DNA of 43,520 bases, taken from Halanaerobiales bacterium. Lineage in GTDB: Bacteria; Bacillota; Halanaerobiia; Halanaerobiales; DTU029. Under the pieces are notes generated by a model. It ran no database searches, had not been told where the DNA came from, and saw only the letters and a program-made list of their open reading frames with translations. Positions within the stretch are counted from its first letter, which is position 1, and every line of letters starts with the position of its first letter. Shown in pieces: positions 26,655 to 34,555 of the stretch. The translations under genes and the position numbers were made by a program. The stretch spans positions 1 through 43,520 of the forward strand of contig JAKSCG010000098.1 in assembly GCA_022360715.1 (NCBI GenBank), read 5' to 3'.

Positions 26655-26684
26655 ATTATATACCCAAGCTATGGTAATATTCAA
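26655..26684 (-). promoter_or_regulatory. Promoter of the GDPD/MFS unit
   Basis: TTGAAT (26679-26684) and a perfect TATAAT (26655-26660) with an 18-base spacer. Transcription should start near 26648, so the GDPD start codon must lie below that point. Confidence 0.65.
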
Positions 26685-26721
26685 TAGTTAAATCTTGCAA
26701 TTTACGCGGAGTGGAAAAATA

Positions 26722-27909
26722 TTACCCCAGGGCCTGTTCCAGATCAGTGATCAGGTCTCGACTATCCTCCAGGCCGATCGAAAGTCTGACCAGTTCAGCA
26801 GTTAATCCCAGTGTGTGGAGCTCTTCCGGTGAATAAGAACGATGGGTCATGGCAAAAGGGTATTCAATCAGGGTCTCAGTGTCACCGAGACTTACGGCTA
26901 ATTTAATCAGTTTCAGCTTATTCAGCAGATTTTTGGTGGCAGATAGACCGCCGGCCAGTTCAAAAGCAATAATTGCTCCAAATCCGTCCATTTGTGACCG
27001 GGCGACTTGATGGCCGGGATGAGCGGATAACCCGGGATAATAAACCTTTTTCACGCGGGAGTGCTGTTGTAAAAACTCAGCTACCTTGACGGCATTTTCC
27101 TGATGACACCTCATCCGCAGCCCTAATGTTTTTAAACCCCTTAAAAGGAGCCAGCCGTTAAACGGGCTTAACACTCCACCCAGTTCACACATATAAGCAA
27201 ACTTGAGTTGATCGATATAGTCCTGATCACCTGAAATAGCGATTCCGCCTAAAGCATCACCATGTCCACTGATGTATTTAGTTGCACTATGAACGACCAG
27301 ATCAGCCCCCAACTCCAGGGGTCGTTGCAAATAAGGGGTAGCAAAGGTATTATCGACTACCAGTCTAATCCCTTGTCCGGCAATAAGCTCACTTATTTTC
27401 CGGATATCGATGATCTCGAGAGTGGGATTGGCCGGTGTTTCCAAAAAGACAACCCGACTTTGCGGTGTCAGCACCTTTGCTAGGTTTTCGGTTGAGCAGA
27501 GATCAATCAGTTTTGTTTTGATTCCATATGCCGGTAACAAATTGCTAATCAGATTATGGGTAGAACCATATATAACCCGGTGGGCAATCAGTTCATCCCC
27601 CGGTTTTAGCAGCGAAAAAAGGCCGGAAGAGATCGCCGCCATTCCGGAAGCAAAAGCAACCGCATCTACACCCTGTTCCAACAGGGCCATTTTCTGCTCC
27701 AGCACTTTCAGGGTCGGATTATTCCCCCGGGTATATACGTAATCATCAGTTGCAAAGGAAAAGGTTTTTTCCGCTGTCTCCAGGCTATCAAAGCTAAAGG
27801 TAGAAGTCATAAAGATCGGGTTATTTAAGGCATTTTCCGGCTTTTTCCCCTCGCCACCGTGGATGGCAAGGGTATCAAAGTATTTGCTCGTCTCACTCTT
27901 CTTTTCCAT
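26722..27909 (-). CDS. Trans-sulfuration PLP enzyme (cystathionine gamma-synthase/lyase or methionine gamma-lyase)
   Basis: A 395-residue Cys/Met metabolism PLP enzyme. TRGNNPTLKVLEQKMALLEQ near residue 60, FASGMAAISS near 88, VVDNTFATPYLQRP near 185 and the PLP lysine in HSATKYISGHGDALGG near 210 define the family. The loop that holds an active-site cysteine in classical methionine gamma-lyases (YGCT) reads YGST here, which argues more for a cystathionine synthase/lyase-type activity, but the exact substrate cannot be fixed by eye. Its ATG shares a base with the stop of the last nucleoside permease gene (TAATG) and GGTGGTGATG lies upstream, so it is the last gene of the riboswitch-controlled operon. 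Confidence 0.9.
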   Translation of the reverse strand: MEKKSETSKYFDTLAIHGGEGKKPENALNNPIFMTSTFSFDSLETAEKTFSFATDDYVYTRGNNPTLKVLEQKMALLEQGVDAVAFASGMAAISSGLFSLLKPGDELIAHRVIYGSTHNLISNLLPAYGIKTKLIDLCSTENLAKVLTPQSRVVFLETPANPTLEIIDIRKISELIAGQGIRLVVDNTFATPYLQRPLELGADLVVHSATKYISGHGDALGGIAISGDQDYIDQLKFAYMCELGGVLSPFNGWLLLRGLKTLGLRMRCHQENAVKVAEFLQQHSRVKKVYYPGLSAHPGHQVARSQMDGFGAIIAFELAGGLSATKNLLNKLKLIKLAVSLGDTETLIEYPFAMTHRSYSPEELHTLGLTAELVRLSIGLEDSRDLITDLEQALG

Positions 27910-28850
27910 TACTCATCACCACCTTGATTTTGTTTACCCAGGGCTTCCGGCGGCCGGGAGCGTAAAACCGCCCCGGCCAGCACAACAATTGTCAATAAAT
28001 AAGGCAACATCTGAATTAATTCATTGGCAATACTGAGGTTTAAGCCCTGTAATCTCATCTGTACCGCATCGGTAAAGGAAAAAAGTAAGCTGGCCGCGAA
28101 TCCGCCCAGTGGATTCCATTGGCCGAAGATATTGGCGGCCAGGGCCATATAACCCCGGCCCGCCGACATATTAACACTAAACCAATTCAAATGTCCCAAC
28201 GAAAGATAAGCACCGCCCAGACCGGCCAGGACTCCACTGAAGATTACACAAAAATACTGAATTGCTCTAACATTAATCCCGACAGTATCAGCAGCGGTCG
28301 GATGGTCCCCGGTCATTCTAATCCGTAAACCCAGTGGGGTTTTGAATAATAAATACCAACCGGCAATAATTACCACTAACATGATCAAGACCAGGGGTGA
28401 TTGTTCAATAAAAAATACTTTAACGAAAGGGAGCCGCCCCAGTAAAGGAATGGTAATTTCCGGTAAACCGTTAACATTAGGCGATGAACCCCTGCTCCCC
28501 CATAAAACCTGCATCAGCCAGGTGGTAAGACCGAGGGCCAGCATGTTTAAACCTACCCCGGCCACCACTTGATCGGCCTTAAATCTGATCGTAAACAGGG
28601 CAAAAAGGGCGGCAAATCCACCCCCGGCAATCATCGCCAGGAGTACGCCCAGCCAGGGTAATGAGCTATAGTAACTACCCAATACCCCGGCAAAAGCCCC
28701 GGTTAAGATCAGACCCTCCAGTCCCAGATTAATGATCCCGGCCCGTTCGGAAAAAGCCCCACCCATCGCTGCCAGAGCAAGCGGGGTAGCCATCCTGAGC
28801 GCTGCGGCCAGAGTATTTAAGTTAAAGATTAAAGCAAGTAGCTCATTCAT
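27909..28850 (-). CDS. Nucleoside-type ABC transporter permease 2 (NupQ/YufQ-like)
   Basis: A 313-residue permease of the branched-chain/ribose type (BPD_transp_2), about nine membrane segments. The N-terminal ATPLALAAMGGAFSERAGIINLGLEGLIL is the family tag (marks: GAFSERAGIINLGLEG at 30-45), and GVNVRA-like docking is seen in TVGINVRAIQYFCV near 195. It pairs with the permease upstream, whose stop overlaps its start by four bases (ATGA). In BMP-type systems the two permeases with one double ATPase import nucleosides. Confidence 0.92.
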   Translation of the reverse strand: MNELLALIFNLNTLAAALRMATPLALAAMGGAFSERAGIINLGLEGLILTGAFAGVLGSYYSSLPWLGVLLAMIAGGGFAALFALFTIRFKADQVVAGVGLNMLALGLTTWLMQVLWGSRGSSPNVNGLPEITIPLLGRLPFVKVFFIEQSPLVLIMLVVIIAGWYLLFKTPLGLRIRMTGDHPTAADTVGINVRAIQYFCVIFSGVLAGLGGAYLSLGHLNWFSVNMSAGRGYMALAANIFGQWNPLGGFAASLLFSFTDAVQMRLQGLNLSIANELIQMLPYLLTIVVLAGAVLRSRPPEALGKQNQGGDE

Positions 28851-29920
28851 TTCGCTCCACCTCCCGGTCTGTTCAGCAGCGACCCTACCAGCAACTGAAT
28901 AAAGGCCGGGGCAGCAACCAAGAGGATCACCAGTCCCTGGATAATCCTCATCAAATCAGCCGGAATCCTGGCATATAGCTGCATTGACATACCACCGGCC
29001 TCCAGTGCCCCAAAAAGCAGGGCAGCCAGCAATACACCCCAGGGCCTATTCCGACCCAACACAGCTACCGCGATCCCGGTAAAACCATACCCGGGAGAAA
29101 AATTGGTAATAAAGCGGTTAAAAAGACCCAGCACGAGCGTACTACCGGTTAGTCCTGCTACCGCACCACTAAAACCCATCGTCAAAATATAGATCCCGGG
29201 TACAGATATACCGGCATACTCAGCCGCCGCACTATTCTTACCGACAGCCTGGATATCATAACCAATTGAAGTCTTTTTGAGGAGATAGTCACTGAGTACA
29301 ACTACTGCTAAACCCAGGAAAATCGCCCAGCTCAGCCGGGTAAAGGGAATCAATTCAGCCATCCGGGCCGACTCCGCTATCAGCGGGGTTTGATCAACCG
29401 GGCCGGCTTCTTTATAATAGTTTCGCAGTAAAAAAGTCGTCGCCAGGATAGCGATATAGTTCAACATGATCGTAGTAATTACCTCATGTGCCCCGGTCCG
29501 GGCCTTAAGATAACCGGGGATAACCCCCCAGCATCCCCCGGCCAACGCCCCGGCCAGCAAAGCCAGCGGTAACAAAATTAATCCCGGCAGATGGGGAAAT
29601 GTCAGGGCAGTTACTGCAGTTGCCAGAGCTCCCCAATACAGCTGACCTTCTCCACCGATATTAAATAATCCACTTTGAAAACCAATCGCTACTGCTAATC
29701 CGGTAAAAATCAGCGGGGTGGAATTAAGAAGGGTCTGGGCCAGGTTATACGAATTACCGAACGCACCGTAAACAAGATGATAATACGCCTTGCCCGGATC
29801 GTGACCGGAGAGGTAAATCAAGATCCCTCCCAACAACAGGGCAATTACAATCGCTACCACCGAATAAAGTAAATTAAAGATAATTCCTTGCTGATCCTTT
29901 AACTTATTCAGTCGGACCAT
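28847..29920 (-). CDS. Nucleoside-type ABC transporter permease 1 (NupP/YufP-like)
   Basis: A 357-residue permease of the same family with about ten membrane segments. Marks are LTGLAVAIGFQSG-like text (FTGLAVAIGFQSGLFNIGGEG near 75), ARTGAHEVITTIMLNYIA near 145, and the docking loop AVGKNSAAAEYAGI near 240. The ATG at 29918-29920 has GGAGG 8 bases upstream; the GTG three codons earlier sits on top of that site. It overlaps the end of the ATPase gene by 17 bases. Confidence 0.92.
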   Translation of the reverse strand: MVRLNKLKDQQGIIFNLLYSVVAIVIALLLGGILIYLSGHDPGKAYYHLVYGAFGNSYNLAQTLLNSTPLIFTGLAVAIGFQSGLFNIGGEGQLYWGALATAVTALTFPHLPGLILLPLALLAGALAGGCWGVIPGYLKARTGAHEVITTIMLNYIAILATTFLLRNYYKEAGPVDQTPLIAESARMAELIPFTRLSWAIFLGLAVVVLSDYLLKKTSIGYDIQAVGKNSAAAEYAGISVPGIYILTMGFSGAVAGLTGSTLVLGLFNRFITNFSPGYGFTGIAVAVLGRNRPWGVLLAALLFGALEAGGMSMQLYARIPADLMRIIQGLVILLVAAPAFIQLLVGSLLNRPGGGAK

Positions 29921-31436
29921 TTTTGACACCTCCCCGGCCCTGGCCGGCCATCAACAAACCGAGTTCTGCTTCCGTAAAATCAACCGTATTCCCGCTCGCA
30001 ACAATTCTTCCCTCATAAAGGACAATCAGCCGATCACTCAAGCTAAGTAATTCATCGAGCTCGGCCGAGATCAGGAGAACCCCTTTCCCTTCTTCCCTCA
30101 TCTTTAATAACAGCTTATGAATATATTCAATCGCACCGACATCAACCCCCCGGGTCGGTTGGGCCGCCACAATCAGCTCCGGTTCCCGCCTTAATTCCCG
30201 ACCAATAATCACTTTCTGTTGATTCCCGCCGGAAAGGTCTTGCACCAAAGCCTGGCTACCGGAGGTTTTGATCCTAAATCGCTCAATAATAACTTTACTG
30301 TTCTCTCTGATTACCTTATAGTCGAGAAAACCCTTTCTGGCATAGGGTTGCTGCCATTCACTACCCAGGATCAGATTTTTTTCCAGGTTAAAATCAGGGA
30401 TTAAACCCCGTTTAAGCCGGTCAGAAGGGATATGCCCGATTCCGGCATAGCGTCGTTCTCTGATACTCCAACTGCTTATATCTTTTCCTTTAAAAAAGAT
30501 TTTTCCCTGGCTATTTCTGCTAAGTCCGGTGATCAGTTCTTCCAATTCCTGTTGTCCGTTACCTTCTACCCCGGCCACCCCCAGGATCTCTCCCGCTTTA
30601 ATCACAAAGGAGAGCTGCTCCAGTTGGCGATTATTTTTTTTATGATAATAAGTAAGATGATCTGCTTGCAGGACAGTCTTACCGACCATAGCTGCTGCTT
30701 TTTTTACCCTTAAAATAACCTCCCGACCGACCATCAGCCGGGCTAATTCGGTCGGACTTGTTGCTGACGTAGCAATAGTAGCAACTTTCTTTCCGTCCCG
30801 TAAAATGGTAACCCGATCCGAGATCGCCATTGTCTCTTTCAACTTGTGAGTGATAAAGATAATGGTTTTACCGCTTTCTTTCAATTTTTTCAGGACAGCA
30901 AATAATTCTCCTGTTTCCTGTGGTGTTAAAACAGCGGTCGGTTCGTCCAGGATCAAGATCTCAGCCTGGCGGTACAGGGCTTTCAGGATCTCTACCCGCT
31001 GCTGCTCCCCAATCGAGATGTCTTCTACCCGGGCCCCCGGATTAACACTAAGCTGATAAGTAGCGGTTAATTCCTTGACCTGTCGCATTCCCTCCGCGTA
31101 ATCAATCAAAATTCCCCGCCTGGGTTCCCGGCCTGCGATAATATTCTCAGTAACCGTTAACCGACCGACCAGCATAAAATGTTGATGGATCATCCCGAGA
31201 CCGAGTTCGATCGCTTGACGGGGGCTTTTAATCTCCACTTCTGCTCCGTTAATCAAGATACTACCCTGATCCTGGGAATAAAGACCAAAAAGGATCTTCA
31301 TCAACGTAGTTTTTCCCGCCCCATTTTCCCCGAGCAGACAGTGGATCTCACCCCTTTTAACCGCGAGATCAATCGAATCGTTAGCTAAACTATTACCAAA
31401 AGATTTGCTGATATTTTTTAGCTCGACAACATTCAT
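29904..31436 (-). CDS. Nucleoside-type ABC transporter double ATPase (NupO/YufO-like)
   Basis: A 510-residue protein with two fused ABC modules. The first has Walker A GENGAGKTT near residue 36, signature ISIGEQQRVEIL and Walker B LILDEPTAVLTP. In the second the Walker A place reads GVEGNGQQEL without the lysine-threonine, while the signature LSGGNQQKV is intact. This is the usual asymmetry of the ribose/nucleoside class. The ATG at 31434-31436 has AGGAG 8 bases upstream, and the 13-codon upstream extension is not family sequence. A strong hairpin lies between it and the binding-protein gene. Confidence 0.94.
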   Translation of the reverse strand: MNVVELKNISKSFGNSLANDSIDLAVKRGEIHCLLGENGAGKTTLMKILFGLYSQDQGSILINGAEVEIKSPRQAIELGLGMIHQHFMLVGRLTVTENIIAGREPRRGILIDYAEGMRQVKELTATYQLSVNPGARVEDISIGEQQRVEILKALYRQAEILILDEPTAVLTPQETGELFAVLKKLKESGKTIIFITHKLKETMAISDRVTILRDGKKVATIATSATSPTELARLMVGREVILRVKKAAAMVGKTVLQADHLTYYHKKNNRQLEQLSFVIKAGEILGVAGVEGNGQQELEELITGLSRNSQGKIFFKGKDISSWSIRERRYAGIGHIPSDRLKRGLIPDFNLEKNLILGSEWQQPYARKGFLDYKVIRENSKVIIERFRIKTSGSQALVQDLSGGNQQKVIIGRELRREPELIVAAQPTRGVDVGAIEYIHKLLLKMREEGKGVLLISAELDELLSLSDRLIVLYEGRIVASGNTVDFTEAELGLLMAGQGRGGVKNGPTE

Positions 31437-31473
31437 TAAATCACTCCTGAAGGCAAAAATAACTAAAGAATTC

Positions 31474-31505
31474 AATCGATCCGGGGTTGATTTCCCGGAT
31501 CGATT
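31474..31505. terminator. Hairpin between bmp and ATPase gene
   Basis: A perfect 12-bp stem (arms 31474-31485 and 31494-31505, 8-base loop) begins 6 bases past the bmp stop codon. In the minus-strand RNA no strong U-run follows (GAAUUCUUU), so partial termination or mRNA 3'-end protection is likelier than full stop. On the plus strand it is followed by TTTTTT. Confidence 0.6.
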
Positions 31506-31511
31506 CCTTTT

Positions 31512-32507
31512 TTATTCGGCCAGACTGGCCGGAATTTCAATCTCACCATTAATCAGCCTGGTCTTAACTGCTTCTAACTGGCCGACAACCTCAGCCGGAA
31601 GCAGGCTCCGGGAATAACCGAGTGCCCCCTCTTTCACCCCCAGGACATGAATCCCGGTTGCAAACTGCTGGTTTAATACCTGCTCAATCGCCAGGAAAAC
31701 GGTATTGTTTACATACTTCATCCCATTTGTCAGGACGTTGTCCGGGGCTAGATGACCCTGGTCGGAGTCAGCACCGATGGCGTAACAATCCTTCTCGGCC
31801 GCCGCTTTAATTACACCCAGACCGGAGCGGCCCGCTGCTCCCCAGATAATATCAACACCTTGTTCAACCATCGAAAGGGCCAACTCCTTGCCTTTGGTCG
31901 GGTCGTCCCAGGCCCCTACATAGGAATGGATTACTTCCACTTCCGGGTCAACAAATTTCGCCCCGGCGTAAAACCCTGCTATATTGGCATCGATCAAAGG
32001 AATTTTCATTCCGCCGATCACGCCGATTTTTCGAGCCGGATTAACCTTTGGATCAGCACTGCGGGTAGTCATCAGCGCCGAAGCAACCCCGATTAAAAAG
32101 CCCCGCTCCTGTTCAGCAAAGATATAGGAGGCGACATTAGGCTGCTCCACTACCATGTCCACAATCGCAAATCGCTGCTCAGGAAAATGCTGGGCAACCT
32201 TACTCAGGGCATCGGCCTGGTCAAAACCAATTGAGATAATCAAGTCATATCTCCTGGTAACGGCAAATCGGGTTAAAAAACTTTCATATTCGGCAATAGC
32301 AGTCGGTTCGGCCCGATCATACTCAATTCCCAGTTCAGCCACCGCTTTTTCCATGCCGGCAAAAGCTGAATCGTTAAAAGACTTATCACCGAGACCCCCG
32401 GTCGCAAAAACAATGGCAAATCTTCCTTCCGCCCGAGCCACTCCGTTAACAAAAATTGCGGTAACCGTAAGCAAAGCAACAATGATTAACAATCCTTTTT
32501 TCGACAT
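31512..32507 (-). CDS. BMP family nucleoside substrate-binding protein
   Basis: A 331-residue binding protein of the basic membrane protein family (PnrA/BmpA). The N-terminus is a signal peptide, MSKKGLLIIVALL and on, with a cleavage site after VARA. No lipobox cysteine is present, unlike PnrA and BmpA. The mature part shows FATGGLGDKSFNDSAFAG near 35-52 (the ligand-binding DxxFN), GFDQADAL, IGVIGGMKIPLI and AGRSGLGV near 215, all typical for purine nucleoside binders. GGGGGAAGG precedes the ATG. It is the first gene behind the tandem riboswitch. Confidence 0.93.
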   Translation of the reverse strand: MSKKGLLIIVALLTVTAIFVNGVARAEGRFAIVFATGGLGDKSFNDSAFAGMEKAVAELGIEYDRAEPTAIAEYESFLTRFAVTRRYDLIISIGFDQADALSKVAQHFPEQRFAIVDMVVEQPNVASYIFAEQERGFLIGVASALMTTRSADPKVNPARKIGVIGGMKIPLIDANIAGFYAGAKFVDPEVEVIHSYVGAWDDPTKGKELALSMVEQGVDIIWGAAGRSGLGVIKAAAEKDCYAIGADSDQGHLAPDNVLTNGMKYVNNTVFLAIEQVLNQQFATGIHVLGVKEGALGYSRSLLPAEVVGQLEAVKTRLINGEIEIPASLAE

Positions 32508-32557
32508 TAAACCTTCCCCCTTAATTTTTTTAAAATAATGAGCTACACTCCAAATGT

Positions 32558-32622
32558 AAATTAAACAAACCCGGAAGATAGATCCCTTTCCTTAATAAGG
32601 TGGAGGAACCTATCCGTCCGGG
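32558..32622 (-). terminator. Riboswitch-controlled terminator before bmp
   Basis: Arms 32605-32622 and 32570-32586 form about 17 bp with one bulged C and some G-U pairs, followed by UUUGUUUAAUUU. The 5' arm uses the CCCGG end of the second aptamer and part of its closing strand, so a folded aptamer blocks this hairpin. Confidence 0.85.
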
Positions 32623-32721
32623 CTTTTTTCCCTACGGTGTAGTATTATCGGCTAACTATAATAATACCTGCACCACTCGGACCAGCCTTATTGGTAAGCG
32701 GAACCCTAGGTGCACTTCCTC
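32603..32721 (-). ncRNA. ykkC-family aptamer, probable PRPP riboswitch
   Basis: The minus-strand RNA holds the ykkC core in order: CUAGGGUUCCG, GGCUGGUCCGAG, and ACACCGUAGGGAAAAAAGCCCGG. UGCACC/GGUGCA (32709-32714 with 32669-32674) encloses the first half; a 7-bp hairpin GUAUUAU/AUAAUAC is the variable arm. GAGGAA (32716-32721) can pair with UUCCUC (32603-32608) as the extra closing helix P0 seen in the ppGpp/PRPP subtypes. The sequence differs from guanidine-I consensus around CCGAGAG and the GGGAGA end. Tandem position behind a guanine aptamer is known for PRPP riboswitches. ppGpp remains the main alternative. Confidence 0.8.
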
Positions 32722-32788
32722 GTAGTCCAGTTAGTTTAACGGCTAACCGGTAGAAACTTGCGAACCATATCTTCACAATTATACGAGG
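32718..32788 (-). ncRNA. Guanine riboswitch aptamer
   Basis: P1 is CCUCGUA (32782-32788) with UACGAGG (32718-32724). P2 is UUGUGAA/UUCGCAA around loop GAUAUGG; P3 is an 8-bp stem around CCGUUAAA-type loop. The core UAUAAU, GUUUCUACC and the kissing loops match the purine riboswitch class. The base just before the P1 3' strand is C (32725 on the plus strand is G), the specificity base for guanine rather than adenine. The 3' P1 strand overlaps the closing helix of the next aptamer. Confidence 0.92.
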
Positions 32789-32809
32789 TTTATTCAATTT
32801 CCACTCTCC

Positions 32810-32838
32810 ATTATAAATCAAGATTAATCAAATGTCAA
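32810..32838 (-). promoter_or_regulatory. Consensus promoter of the nucleoside transporter operon
   Basis: TTGACA (32833-32838) and TATAAT (32810-32815), both perfect, 17 bases apart. Transcription starts near 32803, about 15 bases before the guanine aptamer. The promoter begins right after the stop codon of the nucleoside phosphorylase gene. Confidence 0.88.
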
Positions 32839-32845
32839 AAACCTT

Positions 32846-33571
32846 TCACGAAACAATCGCTTTAATTGCCAGCTTAATTTCATCCTGAATCGCTTGATCA
32901 ACCTCAACCCGGTGCGGATTATAATTACTCCCGTCAAAATTAATCGCCATGCCGTCAATGGCCAGCACAGCACCGGCCGCAACCCCGTGCAGACCAGCAA
33001 TGACAAATAAGGCACTGGCCTCCATCTCTACGGCAATCACCCCCGCCTGACTAAAATATTTATTGGGCACCCCCTCCAGTTCGGGATAAAAGGCCGCCGT
33101 AGTCAGAACAATGCCGGTAGAAGATTTAATCCCCAACTCCTTTCCCGCCTCTTCCAGCTTATTGACCAGTTGATAACTGGCCACCGCCGGATATGATAAA
33201 GCGATTAATTTATCGGTCAATCCGTCTTCCCGAACTGCCGCACTGGCTACAATAATATCCCCATCCCTGATCTCCCGGTTTAGTGAGCCGGCAGTCCCGA
33301 TTCTAATGATCATCCGGGCGCCCCCTTGAATCAACTCTTCAAAACAGACTGCCGCCCCGGCAGCCCCTACGCCATGTGAAACCACCGTCAGCTCTACCCC
33401 GTCTTTTTCCCCGTTAAACAACCGGTATTCTCGGTTATATGCTATCTCCTCAGCCCGATCGAGCTCCCCGGCAATCATTGCTGCCCGGACCGGATCACCG
33501 CAGGTTAACACCCTGGTTTTAATATCTGCTGAATTTACTTTGAGTATTGGCAAAAACCTTTTCTCTGGCAT
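32846..33571 (-). CDS. Nucleoside phosphorylase (PNP/UDP family, uridine phosphorylase-like)
   Basis: A 241-residue enzyme splitting nucleosides with phosphate. TCGDPVRAAMIA near residue 25 is the phosphate loop, RIGTAGSLN near 95 and VEMEASALFVIA near 180 are the ribose and base motifs of the hexameric PNP/UDP family (VEMEA with the ribose-binding Glu). The base preference is not certain; the sequence looks closer to uridine phosphorylase. AGGGGAGAGAG precedes the ATG. It ends the formate dehydrogenase gene run (13 bases after the dehydrogenase gene) but functionally belongs with the nucleoside importer that follows. Confidence 0.88.
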   Translation of the reverse strand: MPEKRFLPILKVNSADIKTRVLTCGDPVRAAMIAGELDRAEEIAYNREYRLFNGEKDGVELTVVSHGVGAAGAAVCFEELIQGGARMIIRIGTAGSLNREIRDGDIIVASAAVREDGLTDKLIALSYPAVASYQLVNKLEEAGKELGIKSSTGIVLTTAAFYPELEGVPNKYFSQAGVIAVEMEASALFVIAGLHGVAAGAVLAIDGMAINFDGSNYNPHRVEVDQAIQDEIKLAIKAIVS

Positions 33572-33584
33572 TACTCTCTCCCCT

Positions 33585-34535
33585 TTAAAAAATTTTCAGT
33601 AAAACCTTTAACACCCCTTTTTCACTGGCGCGGGCAAAGGCCTTAACACCCTGCTCCAGGGGATACACACAGTCGATTAAGGCGGTAATCGGCAGTTTAT
33701 TCCGCCGCAAGAGCCGGAGCGCCGGCTCAAAAGGACCGCAGCGTGAACCGCTGATCGTTATCTCATTGACAGCGGCCTTACTTATATCCAGTGCTATTGG
33801 CTTAGTAATCGTAGTCTTCAGAATAATTTTTCCCTCGGCTCGGACCAGGTCCAAAGCCATCTCCAACCCGGAAACACTCCCCGTACAATCAATAACTACA
33901 TCGAAATTACCACTGATCGTTTCAGCAGTAAAGGTAGGTATCTCCAGCTGCCGGACAATCTTTAGCTTATGCTGATGCTTCCCGGCCAGATGAATATGAT
34001 AACCCATCGCCCATAAAGCCAGTGCAGTCAGCAAACCTAATTTTCCGTCTCCCAGCACCAGAATTCGATCGGTCGGTTTCAGATGATTCTTTTCAACAAT
34101 TTCAATTCCGGCAGCCAGTGGTTCAATAAAAACAGCCTCTTGATCGCTAATTTCCGCAGGTAAGCGGTGAATATTAGCGCGGGGCAGAGTCATATATTCG
34201 GCAAAAGCCCCGTCCCTGGCCTTGATTCCGATCACTTTGATCTTAATACAATGATTAACCCGACCCTGCCGGCAGGCATCACAACTGCCACAGGGAAGAT
34301 TAATCGAACCGGTTACCCTTTGCCCTTGTAGCTGACCGGCCGGGTCCTCGTGTACAATACCCATAAACTCATGTCCCAATACTCCGTTAAAGCCCAGATA
34401 TCCCCGGGTAATTTCCAGGTCTGTATTACAAATCCCGGCCCACTTAACCCGGATTAATACCTGGTCTGCTACCGGCACCGGTCGAGGCTTTTCAATTAAT
34501 TGTAGTTGATTGTCTTGAAAGACCAGGGCTTTCAT
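33585..34535 (-). CDS. Zinc-dependent alcohol dehydrogenase-like protein
   Basis: A 316-residue medium-chain dehydrogenase. Catalytic zinc ligands are Cys36 (GICNTDLE) and His55-Glu56 (GHEF). The structural zinc site is C82-x2-C85-x2-C88-x7-C96. The Rossmann loop is VLGDGKLGLLTAL near 170. It is shorter than typical threonine or sorbitol dehydrogenases (about 340). The substrate is unknown. Position between fdhD and the nucleoside phosphorylase, with 20- and 13-base gaps, puts it in the formate dehydrogenase operon, so a link to formate, formaldehyde or NADH supply is conceivable. GGGGGAGG lies upstream of the ATG. Confidence 0.85.
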   Translation of the reverse strand: MKALVFQDNQLQLIEKPRPVPVADQVLIRVKWAGICNTDLEITRGYLGFNGVLGHEFMGIVHEDPAGQLQGQRVTGSINLPCGSCDACRQGRVNHCIKIKVIGIKARDGAFAEYMTLPRANIHRLPAEISDQEAVFIEPLAAGIEIVEKNHLKPTDRILVLGDGKLGLLTALALWAMGYHIHLAGKHQHKLKIVRQLEIPTFTAETISGNFDVVIDCTGSVSGLEMALDLVRAEGKIILKTTITKPIALDISKAAVNEITISGSRCGPFEPALRLLRRNKLPITALIDCVYPLEQGVKAFARASEKGVLKVLLKIF

Positions 34536-34555
34536 CCAGTCCTCCCCCTTTAGCT

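Noticed and set aside
32603..32721. Guanidine-I riboswitch
   Set aside because: The core resembles ykkC, but the CCGAGAG and GGGAGA consensus parts differ, a P0 helix can form, and neither the tandem guanine aptamer nor the nucleoside transporter fits guanidine export.
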